The position numbers and the translations under genes are program-made. A DNA stretch of 64,000 nucleotides from Hymenobacter cellulosivorans (GTDB taxonomy: Bacteria; Bacteroidota; Bacteroidia; Cytophagales; Hymenobacteraceae): assembly GCF_022919135.1 (NCBI RefSeq), contig NZ_CP095049.1:5212501-5276500 (forward strand), in the 5' to 3' direction. Positions within the stretch are counted from its first letter, which is position 1, and each line of letters starts with the position of its first letter. The notes beneath the pieces were generated by a model that ran no database searches, had not been told where the DNA came from, and was given only the letters and a program-made list of their open reading frames with translations. This document shows positions 10,029 through 18,400 of this stretch, piece after piece.

Positions 10029-10622
10029 TTAATCCCGCAGCACTTCCAACCCGCCATCCGGCAGCACCCGCACGATGCGGGACGGTTGGGCGCGGGTTTC
10101 GTCGTTCTGGCGCCAGCTTACCACATAGTCGGCAGCCCGCACGACGGCAGGGCTGATTTCGGAGTAAATGGCGGCGGTTGGCTCCCCGCTGATGTTGGCC
10201 GAAGTCGACACCAGGCCATGGCCCAGACGGCGCACCACTTTCTGAGTAAACTCGTCCTGTAGGGTCACGCGCAGCCCCACGGTGCCGTCGGGAGCCAGCA
10301 GGTTGGGGGCCAGATGGCGGCTGCCTTGCACTATATAGGTAGTAGGTCGCTCCTGGGCTGCCAGCAGCTCAGTCAGGTTAGGTGGTACCACGGCGGCGTA
10401 TTTGGCAAACATGGCCTCATCGGCTACCAGCACAATAAAGCCCTTCTCGGCCGGCCGGTTCTTGATCTTATACACCTTTTCCACGGCCGGCGGCACTTCC
10501 GCGTCGCACCCCAGGCCCCAGACCGTATCAGTAGGGTATAGAATTACCTGCTGTAGCAGCAGGGCATCTACGGCGGCGTCTACTTCCTGGCGGAAGAAAT
10601 TGCTGTTGGTATTGTTACTCAT
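10029..10622 (-). CDS. tsaC: L-threonylcarbamoyladenylate synthase (YrdC/Sua5 family)
   Basis: 197 aa. Makes threonylcarbamoyl-AMP from threonine, bicarbonate and ATP for the t6A37 modification of ANN-decoding tRNAs. Seen: LYPTDTVWGLGCD near the N-terminus, KIKNRP (the K-x-R substrate motif, K54/R56) and STSANISGEP. The length is that of the single-domain TsaC type without the C-terminal Sua5 domain. Its first 8 bp overlap the end of the upstream methylmalonyl-CoA epimerase gene, so the two are co-transcribed and probably translationally coupled. Confidence 0.93.
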   Translation of the reverse strand: MSNNTNSNFFRQEVDAAVDALLLQQVILYPTDTVWGLGCDAEVPPAVEKVYKIKNRPAEKGFIVLVADEAMFAKYAAVVPPNLTELLAAQERPTTYIVQGSRHLAPNLLAPDGTVGLRVTLQDEFTQKVVRRLGHGLVSTSANISGEPTAAIYSEISPAVVRAADYVVSWRQNDETRAQPSRIVRVLPDGGLEVLRD

Positions 10623-11034
10623 GGTCGGTGGGGCTAATGGATTGGCAAAGCTCTACCAATACGCCGGCGGCGCTTTTCGGGTGCACGAAGCAGACGAGCT
10701 TGTTGTCGGCCCCACGCTTGGGTTCCTCGTTAAGCAGCACGAAGCCCTCCTGCCGCAGCCGCGCCATTTCGGCCCGGATATCGTCGACCTCAAACGCCAC
10801 ATGATGAATACCCTCGGGCTTTTTGGTCAGGTACTTCGTAATGGCACTATCGGGCGAGGTGCCGGCCAGCAGCTCGATTTTGGAGCCGCCAACCTGAAAA
10901 AACACCGTATCCACGGCTTCACTGGCCACGTGCTCTTTCTTGTAAGGAGGCTCCCCAAGCAGAGTTGTATATAATGCTGTGGCTGCTTCGAGGTCGTGCA
11001 CGGCCAGGCCAAGGTGTTCCAGATTGGTAAACAT
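10615..11034 (-). CDS. mce: Methylmalonyl-CoA epimerase
   Basis: 139-aa vicinal-oxygen-chelate protein that interconverts the (R) and (S) forms of methylmalonyl-CoA in the propionate-succinate pathway. Seen: N-terminal HLGLAVHDL (metal-binding histidine, H7), central GIHHVAFEVDD and C-terminal VLVELC (metal-binding glutamate), in the order usual for the family and at its usual length. The end overlaps tsaC by 8 bp. The mutase genes are not in this window. Confidence 0.92.
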   Translation of the reverse strand: MFTNLEHLGLAVHDLEAATALYTTLLGEPPYKKEHVASEAVDTVFFQVGGSKIELLAGTSPDSAITKYLTKKPEGIHHVAFEVDDIRAEMARLRQEGFVLLNEEPKRGADNKLVCFVHPKSAAGVLVELCQSISPTDHE

Positions 11035-11197
11035 GAAAGTTGGGGTGGGAAGCTGGTGGAGGCTATTTGGAATATATCTACTTTTGTGGGAGCAAATCTA
11101 AACCTGTTCCCTGGTTTTGGTGTTCTACCTGCGAATCATTCTCCACTAGGATTCGCCTGCTTACTCTGGTTTTTCGCTGATTTACATACTCCGAGCC

Positions 11198-12412
11198 ATG
11201 CTCAAGCTACCTATTTACCTCGACAACAACGCTACCACTCCGCTGGACCCACGCGTGTTGGAGGCCATGATGCCCTACCTGACTGAGGTGTTCGGCAACG
11301 CCGCTTCCCGTAACCACCCGTTTGGCTGGGCTGCTGAGGAAGCCGTCGATTATGCGCGTGAGCAGATTGCTTCGCTCATCAACTGCGACTCCAAGGAAAT
11401 CATCTTCACCTCGGGTGCCACCGAGTCGGACAACCTGGGCATCAAGGGGGTGTTTGAGATGTACGCCCAGAAGGGGAACCACATCATCACTGCTACCACC
11501 GAGCACAAGGCTGTACTCGATACCTGCAAGCACATTGAGAAGCTGGGCGGCCGGGTAACCTACTTGCCCGTCAACTCGGAAGGTCTCATCAGCCTCGAAG
11601 AACTCGAAGCCGCCATGACGCCCCAGACCATTCTGGTAACCATCATGTATGGCAACAACGAAACCGGCACCATTCAGCCGATTCGTGAAATTGCTGCCAT
11701 TGCCCACAAGCACGGCGCCCTATTCATGACCGACGGCACGCAGGCGGTTGGTAAAATTCCCGTAGATGTTATTGCCGACGGCATCGACATCATGGCTTTC
11801 ACGGCCCACAAAATGTACGGTCCGAAAGGTGTCGGCGCGCTGTATGTGCGTCGGAAGAACCCCCGGGTGAAGGTTACCGCCCAGATGGACGGTGGTGGTC
11901 ACGAGCGCGGCATGCGTTCCGGTACCCTGAACGTGCCTGGTATCGTGGGTCTGGGCAAAGCCTGTGAGCTGTCCCGCCTGGAAATGGCGGCCGACACGGC
12001 CCGCCTCTCGGCCCTGCGCGACAAGCTGGAGCGCGAGTTGCTGACCCTGGAAGAAAGTTACGTGAACGGCTCGCGCGAACACCGCCTGCCCCACGTAACC
12101 AACATTTCCTTTAAGTACGTGGAAGGCGAAGGCCTGATGATGGGCGTGAAAGACCTGGCCGTTTCGTCGGGCTCGGCCTGTACTTCGGCTTCCTTGGAAC
12201 CTTCCTACGTACTCAAGGCCCTGGGCCTGAGCGACGACCTGGCTCACAGCTCCTTGCGCTTTGGCCTGAGCCGCTTCACCACCGAAGAGCAGATCGACTA
12301 TGCCATTGGCCACGTAAAAGAAGCCGTGACCAAGCTCCGCGAAATGTCTCCCCTGTGGGAGATGTTTAAGGAAGGCATCGACCTGAGCAAGATTGAGTGG
12401 GCTGAGCACTAG
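11198..12412 (+). CDS. iscS: Cysteine desulfurase IscS
   Basis: 404-aa PLP enzyme that takes sulfur from cysteine and passes it as a persulfide to IscU. Seen: [11 protein letters not shown] at the N-terminus, the PLP lysine in [11 protein letters not shown] (K205) and the mobile-loop cysteine in [14 protein letters not shown] (C328), which marks the IscS/NifS group rather than SufS. First gene of a cluster with iscU, an unknown gene and iscA. A TACTTTTG box at 11079-11086 could be its -7 element, but no good -33 element is seen. hscB, hscA and ferredoxin genes are absent here. Confidence 0.95.
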   Translation: MLKLPIYLDNNATTPLDPRVLEAMMPYLTEVFGNAASRNHPFGWAAEEAVDYAREQIASLINCDSKEIIFTSGATESDNLGIKGVFEMYAQKGNHIITATTEHKAVLDTCKHIEKLGGRVTYLPVNSEGLISLEELEAAMTPQTILVTIMYGNNETGTIQPIREIAAIAHKHGALFMTDGTQAVGKIPVDVIADGIDIMAFTAHKMYGPKGVGALYVRRKNPRVKVTAQMDGGGHERGMRSGTLNVPGIVGLGKACELSRLEMAADTARLSALRDKLERELLTLEESYVNGSREHRLPHVTNISFKYVEGEGLMMGVKDLAVSSGSACTSASLEPSYVLKALGLSDDLAHSSLRFGLSRFTTEEQIDYAIGHVKEAVTKLREMSPLWEMFKEGIDLSKIEWAEH

Positions 12413-12417
12413 AATCG

Positions 12418-12501
12418 TAGTTGTCAGTTGGTAGTTGTTTGTTGTTAGGTAACAACGAACACGCCCTGTACTGACAACTGACAACTATCAACTGACAACT
12501 A
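12418..12501. repeat. Inverted repeat of the TTGTCAGTTG family, copy 1
   Basis: The iscS-iscU gap carries TAGTTGTCAGTTG (12418-12430) and its exact complement CAACTGACAACTA (12489-12501), plus further partial copies of the same unit between them. A related repeat occurs at 57585-57633. It could fold as a long hairpin in the isc transcript. Confidence 0.75.
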
Positions 12502-12514
12502 ATCACACAAAGCC

Positions 12515-12931
12515 ATGGCTTACTCCGATAAAGTAATCGACCATTACAGCAATCCCCGCAACGTGGGTACGCTGGACAAAAGCAAAAAGAACGTCGGCAC
12601 CGGTCTGGTGGGCGCTCCTGAGTGCGGCGACGTAATGCGCCTGCAGATTGAGGTTGACGAAACCACCAACACCATCACCGACGCCAAGTTCAAGACGTTC
12701 GGTTGCGGCTCGGCTATTGCTTCCTCTTCTTTGGCTACTGAGTGGCTGAAAGGTAAAACCGTAGACGAGGCTCTGGCCATCGACAACATGGAAATCGTGG
12801 AAGAGCTGGCCTTGCCGCCCGTTAAGATTCACTGCTCGGTGCTGGCCGAAGACGCTATCAAGTCGGCCATCAATGACTACCGCGTGAAAAACGGCATGCC
12901 TGCCCTGGAAGAGTCTAAGGCTCACCACTAG
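12515..12931 (+). CDS. iscU: Iron-sulfur cluster scaffold IscU
   Basis: 138-aa scaffold on which [2Fe-2S] and [4Fe-4S] clusters are built. The three cluster cysteines are present: C37 (APECGDVM, with D39), C64 (FGCGSAIASS) and C107 in LPPVKIHCS, the HscA-recognition motif. That the HscA-binding motif is kept although no hscA is nearby suggests the chaperone lies elsewhere in the genome. It follows iscS by 102 bp. Confidence 0.95.
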   Translation: MAYSDKVIDHYSNPRNVGTLDKSKKNVGTGLVGAPECGDVMRLQIEVDETTNTITDAKFKTFGCGSAIASSSLATEWLKGKTVDEALAIDNMEIVEELALPPVKIHCSVLAEDAIKSAINDYRVKNGMPALEESKAHH

Positions 12932-12946
12932 TAGAACGAAGTACAG

Positions 12947-12993
12947 AGAAGTGAGAAGCCGGCCTATTTTATTAGGGCTGACTTCTCACTTCT
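12947..12993. repeat. Hairpin in the gap after iscU
   Basis: Perfect 12-bp inverted repeat (AGAAGTGAGAAG at 12947-12958, CTTCTCACTTCT at 12982-12993) with a 23-nt loop between iscU and the unknown gene. No T run follows, so it may stabilise or partly attenuate the operon mRNA. Confidence 0.6.
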
Positions 12994-13020
12994 GAGTTCT
13001 TACCTCTACCCTTCTAATCC

Positions 13021-13428
13021 ATGGAAGTTTCGCCCGACATTCACGTCGAAAGTAGCCGCATTCAAAAACAGATTGAGGATTATCTGGGCATGGGTCCGGG
13101 CAATCTGCTGTTTGAGTACCGCCAGCTGGATAATCTGGTACGCCTGGATTTGATTACCGTTAATCCACGGCACCACCAGAGCTTCCTGTTTCGCTACGAG
13201 GAAGGCTACGACAAGCTCGATGCCCTGCGCAAGATGCTGACCTACGTGCAGCGCCTGCGCGACACGGAAAGCTCCTACACGATTCAGTGGCGGGCCCGCG
13301 GCGACAAAGAGTTGCAGACTTCTTACTTCCGGGCCCACAACGCCTATGAAGCACTCGACAAGCTTTATTACGGGCGCGACCTAAACACTATTACGGTGTT
13401 TAGTGTTGTGCTCAATCCTTCTTCGTAG
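13021..13428 (+). CDS. Conserved hypothetical protein inside the isc cluster
   Basis: 135 aa, not recognised. Predicted soluble alpha/beta protein, with no signal peptide, membrane segment or cysteine, so it cannot bind a cluster through Cys. Acidic and aromatic; contains an NPRHHQS motif and a helical C-terminal half rich in Tyr. It sits between iscU and iscA on the same strand with gaps under 100 bp, so a part in Fe-S assembly or its control is plausible from position alone. Confidence 0.7.
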   Translation: MEVSPDIHVESSRIQKQIEDYLGMGPGNLLFEYRQLDNLVRLDLITVNPRHHQSFLFRYEEGYDKLDALRKMLTYVQRLRDTESSYTIQWRARGDKELQTSYFRAHNAYEALDKLYYGRDLNTITVFSVVLNPSS

Positions 13429-13513
13429 CAACCGGCAGAATATCTACTGGGACACTTTTTTCCCATATATTTTGTCTTTCTACTAAGCCCTACATACCAA
13501 GTACCCGCAAGCC

Positions 13514-13840
13514 ATGATTACCGTTTCTGACAAAGCCAAGGAGAAAGTAGAGCGTTTAATGTCCGACGCCCAGCTTGACGAAACTTACCGCCTGCGCGCT
13601 TCCGTGGCTGGGGGCGGCTGCTCCGGCCTGTCCTACAAGCTTGATTTCGATAACGAAGTAAAGCCCATGGACCAGGAGTTTGAGGATAAAGGAGTCCGGG
13701 TGGTAGTAGACATGAAAAGCTTCCTCTACCTGGCCGGCACCCAGCTCGACTTTTCCGACGGGCTAAATGGGAAAGGCTTCTATTTCGATAACCCCAACGC
13801 CTCGCGCACCTGCGGTTGCGGCGAGAGTTTTTCGGTTTAA
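13514..13840 (+). CDS. iscA: A-type iron-sulfur carrier IscA/HesB family
   Basis: 108-aa HesB-domain protein that carries iron or [Fe-S] clusters to client apoproteins. Seen: AGGGCSGLSYKL (C36) and the C-terminal CGCGESF pair (C100, C102), the three conserved cysteines of the family. Last gene of the isc cluster, followed 44 bp later by a strong terminator. Symbol iscA is by context; it could equally be named erpA or sufA. Confidence 0.93.
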   Translation: MITVSDKAKEKVERLMSDAQLDETYRLRASVAGGGCSGLSYKLDFDNEVKPMDQEFEDKGVRVVVDMKSFLYLAGTQLDFSDGLNGKGFYFDNPNASRTCGCGESFSV

Positions 13841-13884
13841 ATCTTTCTGTCTGCGCGCAGCTGCACCCGATTTTGTTACTGCAT

Positions 13885-13922
13885 AAAAAGGCCCCCTTCC
13901 GCACAGAAGGGGGCCTTTTTTT
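13885..13922. terminator. Bidirectional terminator between iscA and a type IX cargo gene
   Basis: 15-bp perfect stem (13885-13899 with 13906-13920) of G/C core flanked by A and T runs, loop 6 nt, ending in T7 on the plus strand and a T run on the minus strand. Serves both converging genes. Confidence 0.9.
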
Positions 13923-13941
13923 AGTGACTCAACCCAAGCGG

Positions 13942-15189
13942 CTATTCCCGGGCGAAGCGCTGAGTGACCCGGTTGACACCTGCCCCGACTTCGAGGAAGT
14001 AGCCACCCGAACGCAGCCCCTGAACGTTGACAGCACCCGTAGCAGGCACCTTACCTTCGAGCAAAGTTTGTCCTAAGGGATTAAATACCCGGTAAGGTGT
14101 GCCAACCATGGTAGCGGGCAGGTTCAGCACGTCGTAGGTGGGGCTGGGGTAAGCCATGGCCAGCACTGCTCCCACCACCCGTACTGGGGAAAAGGAGCTT
14201 GTGCCATCCCGGTCTACCTGGCGCAGCCGGTAATAGCTTACGCCCGACAAAGGCTCAGTGTCGCGGGTAGCGTAGGAAGTGCCCTGGCTGGTAGTGCCGG
14301 CCCCTTGCACCGTGCTGATGGTGGCGTACTGCTGCCCATCGGCGCTGCGCTGCACCTCAAACCGGTCGTTGTTCTTTTCGCTGGCCGTTGCCCATTTCAG
14401 TAGCACAGCCCCTGCCTGCCGGGCGGCACTGAAGGAGGTCAGTTCTACTGGCAAAGGCCGGTTGCTACCAATGACTACGTCATCGATGTACAAAGCCGTT
14501 TTACCGTTAGCAATAAGAGTAATCCGTACCTGTATTTGCGTGATGTTTGAGCCAAAGCTAATATTAGCCGTGGAGTAGCCGCTGGTACCCGTTAGAGCGG
14601 TGCTTTGCCCACTACCCGTCAGATCATTGGGTGAAGTAACAGTGGCCAGTGTTGGGTTAATCGTATTGACCGTGGCACTGGCAACTCCGGTTCCGGTATA
14701 GCTGAATACCGACCCGTTGGCCTGACCGTTGATTTGCAGAGTTGGTACAAAAGTCGTTGAGCCATTGTAGGCAATGCTTACTTGAACTCCAGCCGAGCCG
14801 TTGTCGATACCACCGTTGTTGTTGGTCTGATACGAAGCCAGACGGAAGCTGAAAAAGTTAGACGACGAGCCCGAAGCAAACACGGTGTTATTGAACGTCA
14901 GCACCGAAGTGGTAGTACCGCCTCCTGTGTTGTTGACTACCCCCAAGGCTTGGCTGCCCTCGCTAAAGACGTTGCTCGCCTTGGGCGCAGCATTGGTATT
15001 GGTTGTAGTGGCCGCGCCCAGGGTACCGGTGGCCATTACTCCCGGGTCGGTGGCACCCCGCGTGTAGAGCAATTCATCCTGACCTTCCACGGTTTCGAAT
15101 CCTTGCTGCAGTCGATACGATTGAGCTTGGCTGACCAAGGAACCGGTCAGTAATGCCGTGAGCAGTAAAAACGTCGCTGTAGATTTCAT
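13942..15189 (-). CDS. Secreted protein with type IX (type A) sorting domain
   Basis: 415 aa. Signal peptide (residues 1-22, SQAQS), a beta-rich Gly/Ser/Thr region (about 25-245), then the cassette found in all three cargo proteins here: LPVELTSFSA, LKWATASEKNNDRFEVQRS, GVSYYRLRQVDRDG, and a C-terminal sorting region of about 75 residues. The sorting region has YPSP where YPNP is usual. Probably exported through the Sec and type IX systems and attached to or released from the surface. Ligand or activity unknown. Confidence 0.85.
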   Translation of the reverse strand: MKSTATFLLLTALLTGSLVSQAQSYRLQQGFETVEGQDELLYTRGATDPGVMATGTLGAATTTNTNAAPKASNVFSEGSQALGVVNNTGGGTTTSVLTFNNTVFASGSSSNFFSFRLASYQTNNNGGIDNGSAGVQVSIAYNGSTTFVPTLQINGQANGSVFSYTGTGVASATVNTINPTLATVTSPNDLTGSGQSTALTGTSGYSTANISFGSNITQIQVRITLIANGKTALYIDDVVIGSNRPLPVELTSFSAARQAGAVLLKWATASEKNNDRFEVQRSADGQQYATISTVQGAGTTSQGTSYATRDTEPLSGVSYYRLRQVDRDGTSSFSPVRVVGAVLAMAYPSPTYDVLNLPATMVGTPYRVFNPLGQTLLEGKVPATGAVNVQGLRSGGYFLEVGAGVNRVTQRFARE

Positions 15190-15381
15190 GGGCGTGCAGG
15201 TAAATTGTGCAAAAGGTTTGTATTGACTAAAGCAGCAACCGAACTAAATGCCGGTTATCAAAGAGCTTCAAATAGTACTAATACTTGCCGCTTGCATATT
15301 AGCCTGTTCACTGACTAGGTGCATCTATGGCTCATATTAGCACTCTTCCATGTGCAACTTAGCATAAAATTGAAAACATAA

Positions 15382-15412
15382 AAAAAGGCCCCTTCGTAAA
15401 AGGGGCCTTTTT
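15382..15412. terminator. Terminator downstream of the 1,867-aa cargo gene
   Basis: 13-bp stem (15382-15394 with 15400-15412), 5-nt loop, flanked by A and T runs. It lies 21 bp beyond the stop of the minus-strand 1,867-aa gene and upstream of the 415-aa gene. Confidence 0.88.
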
Positions 15413-15432
15413 ATAGAAAAATGATACTTCAG

Positions 15433-18400
15433 TTAGTCGGCGCGGGTAATCTTATGCGTGCTTGCCCGACCATTTTCGAGGATTCTGACCAGATACGTAC
15501 CCTGCGGGAAACGCTGCATATCGATGGAACCACCCGGAGCGCACGCGCCCGACCATACGGGCCGTCCGGTCAGATCAGTGATGCTGACCTGCAGGGGCTG
15601 GCTAGCCGTTGCTCCCTGAATAGTGAGCGTGTGACGCACGGGATTAGGATATAGCTGAAGCTCAGCCAGCCCATCTACCACGGCTACGGCAGAGTACGAG
15701 GTTTTGCCATCGAGGTCGACCTGGCGCAGGCGGTAGTAAGCCAGGCCCGGGGCCGGCTGTTGATCCAGCACAGAGTACTGCCGCCAGCGGCTGCTCTGCC
15801 CCTGCCCCGCTACGACGGCGATAGTAGCAAACTCGCGGCCATTGAGGCTGCGCTGCACTTCGAAGCGGGCATTATTGAGTTCCGAGGCTGTGGTCCAGCG
15901 GATAACTATTCCGGCCGGTTGCCGCTGGGCGGTGAAGCTGGTCAGTGACACCGGCAACGGGTTGTCGGCCATCGAGGGGTCGGTGCTGGCCAGGGCAAAA
16001 TCACTGAAGGAGGTGAAAGTGCCCGACGTAAGCGTGGTGCTGGTATTGGCACTCCGCCCGATATTTTCCCAGCCATTGCCGCTGTTTTTGCCAATGACAA
16101 AAGAAGACAGGGCCGGATTGGTTACCTCATCGTCGGCCCCGAAGCTCAGGGTAATCGTTCCGCTGAAGGTAGCGGGCACCACCGTGGGCACCACGCTAAA
16201 GTAGCGCACCCGCGACACCCGGGCCAGGTCGCCGGTCAGGCGCCGGTCGGGGAAGGCTGCGTCGTTTTGAGTGGCCGTAAACGTGGTCAGAGCATCCAAA
16301 GAGGCTACGTTCAGGGTCAGGGGCCGGTACTTGCCATTCTGCCCAATCGGGAACAGGTAATCGGCCACGACAGCCGTGGTGGGTGTGGGCTGAATCTCGC
16401 GCTGCAACGGGCCGTTCACGTAACTAGCCGCGCTGGGTTGGGCGGGCAGCAGCACGGCATCAGCGGCCAGCTTGAGCATCGCCGAACCAGAAGTTGAGAG
16501 CACGCCGTTGAGCAGCTCCAGACCACCGCTGTTGGCGTTACCCAGTGAGTTGAGAACGACACCCGTGGCCAGGGTCACGCCGGCCGGATTGTTGATCTGC
16601 AGAATAACGTTCAGCCCCAGGAAGGAGGTGCCTGTATTGCTTTGCGTTAGGGGAGTGCCGCTGATGGTTTGCGGAGTGGTCCCGTTCAGGATCAGGCGGC
16701 GGGCGTTGGTCAGGTTGGCAGGCGCGAATTTAAAGCGGCCCGCGTTGAGCAGGTTGCCCCGCACGCTCATGTCGCTGTTGAGCTCCACGGTGAAGCTCAC
16801 GTTGGCGGCCATCGTCAGGTTGCCACGCACAACGAAGGGGCTAGTACCGCTGGTCAGGTAAGGAAAGAAACCGGAAGCGGGCGGTGTACTAGTAGCCGGG
16901 TAGCTCAGCGACAAGCTGCCGTAGGTGCGCCCCGTTGAGGGGATGCTGTAGCTGCTGCCCGAGGGCACGTCAAACTGCACCAGGCCGGTTTCGGTGCCGC
17001 TGACCGTGGAAAGGTTATCCAGCAGGGCTCCTACCCCGCGCGGAGTGCGATGCACGTAAGTGCCGCCGTTGTAGATGATAAAGTTCTGGCCATTGGGCGT
17101 AACGTCTACCGAGTTGCCCGAGCCGCCGGATGAAGCCCCGGAGTTATTGATAAAGACGCCACCGTTGTAAATAACCAGGGCATTGGTAGCCTTGGTAAAG
17201 CGGAGGTAGTCTTGCGCCGTGTTAGAGTTCGGCAACAGGGCCGTGATGCTGGCTCCACCATTAGGATTAATCGTCAATGAGCCCAATGAAAGCGTACCCG
17301 AGGTTACGGCGGGCAGCGTCATGGTATAGGCGCCGCTCACGAAGGAGTGGTCGAGCAGAACGTCTTCTCCCGTAGTCGGCACTTGGTCAGTAGTCCAGTT
17401 CCGGGCATCGGCAAAGCTGGTTCCGTCGCCGCCGCCGTCCCAGCGGCTCACCACCACGCCCGATACAGCACCCGACACCAGCACCGGGGCCGAGAGTGAG
17501 CCGTTGGAGTTGGTAACGCTACCGCTGAACGAGCCGGCCGTGGTGCCGGTCAGGCGCACGTAGACGACCTGATTGAGGCTGCCCCCCGCAGGCGTCAGAT
17601 TGAGTGTATTGGCATCCGTGGTAATACCGGTGAAGGCTGCCGTCGTCGACACCTGGAAGCCCGCCGGGGCCGTAACCGTAACTGGCGTGGCATCGAGGTT
17701 AGAGCCGGTCAGCGTGTAGGTCTTGGCGGTTGACGGCGTACCTTCTGCCGTGGCAAGGCCGCTGATAGCCGTGGGCGAGGTGGCCGGCGACGTAGCCGCA
17801 GTCAGCGTGGGCGTAGCCGCAGCCACCGTTATTTTCACTTCGTTGCTGGTCACTAGGCCGCAGGCGGCGAAAGTAGAAACTGCCTTCACGTAATACTCTC
17901 CAGCGGATGCAAAATTTGGAGTATAGGTCAGGCCGGTAGCGCCATTGATAGCCGTGGCCGCACCACCCGGTGACAAGGCGAAATACCATTGCCGCGACGT
18001 AGCAGCCGGCGTTTCGGTGGCCGTCAGCGTGGTCCCGTTTACCCCGATACCAATAGACTGGTCGGCCGCGGGCGTCACGCTCACCATTGGGTTGTTTACC
18101 ACGGCAAAAGCCCCCGAAGCCAGCCCCGTGATGCGAGGGTCGGTGGAAATAATACGCAGCTTATACCCCGTGCCGCTGGTCGTAGCGCCGGGAACAGTAA
18201 TGGCAATGGTTTGCGCAGTTGTGCCACTGTTGTTATCGAGGCGGCCCACCTCGGTGGGCGTGGCACTGAAAACTCCACTGGCGTCCGAAAGCTGGGCAAT
18301 GAAGCTATTAGCCGCCCCAAACGAACCGGTCGGCGTAAACGTAGCGTTGAACGTAGCCCCCGCACAGAATGCCGAACCCGTAACAGCCGGCGCCGAAATG

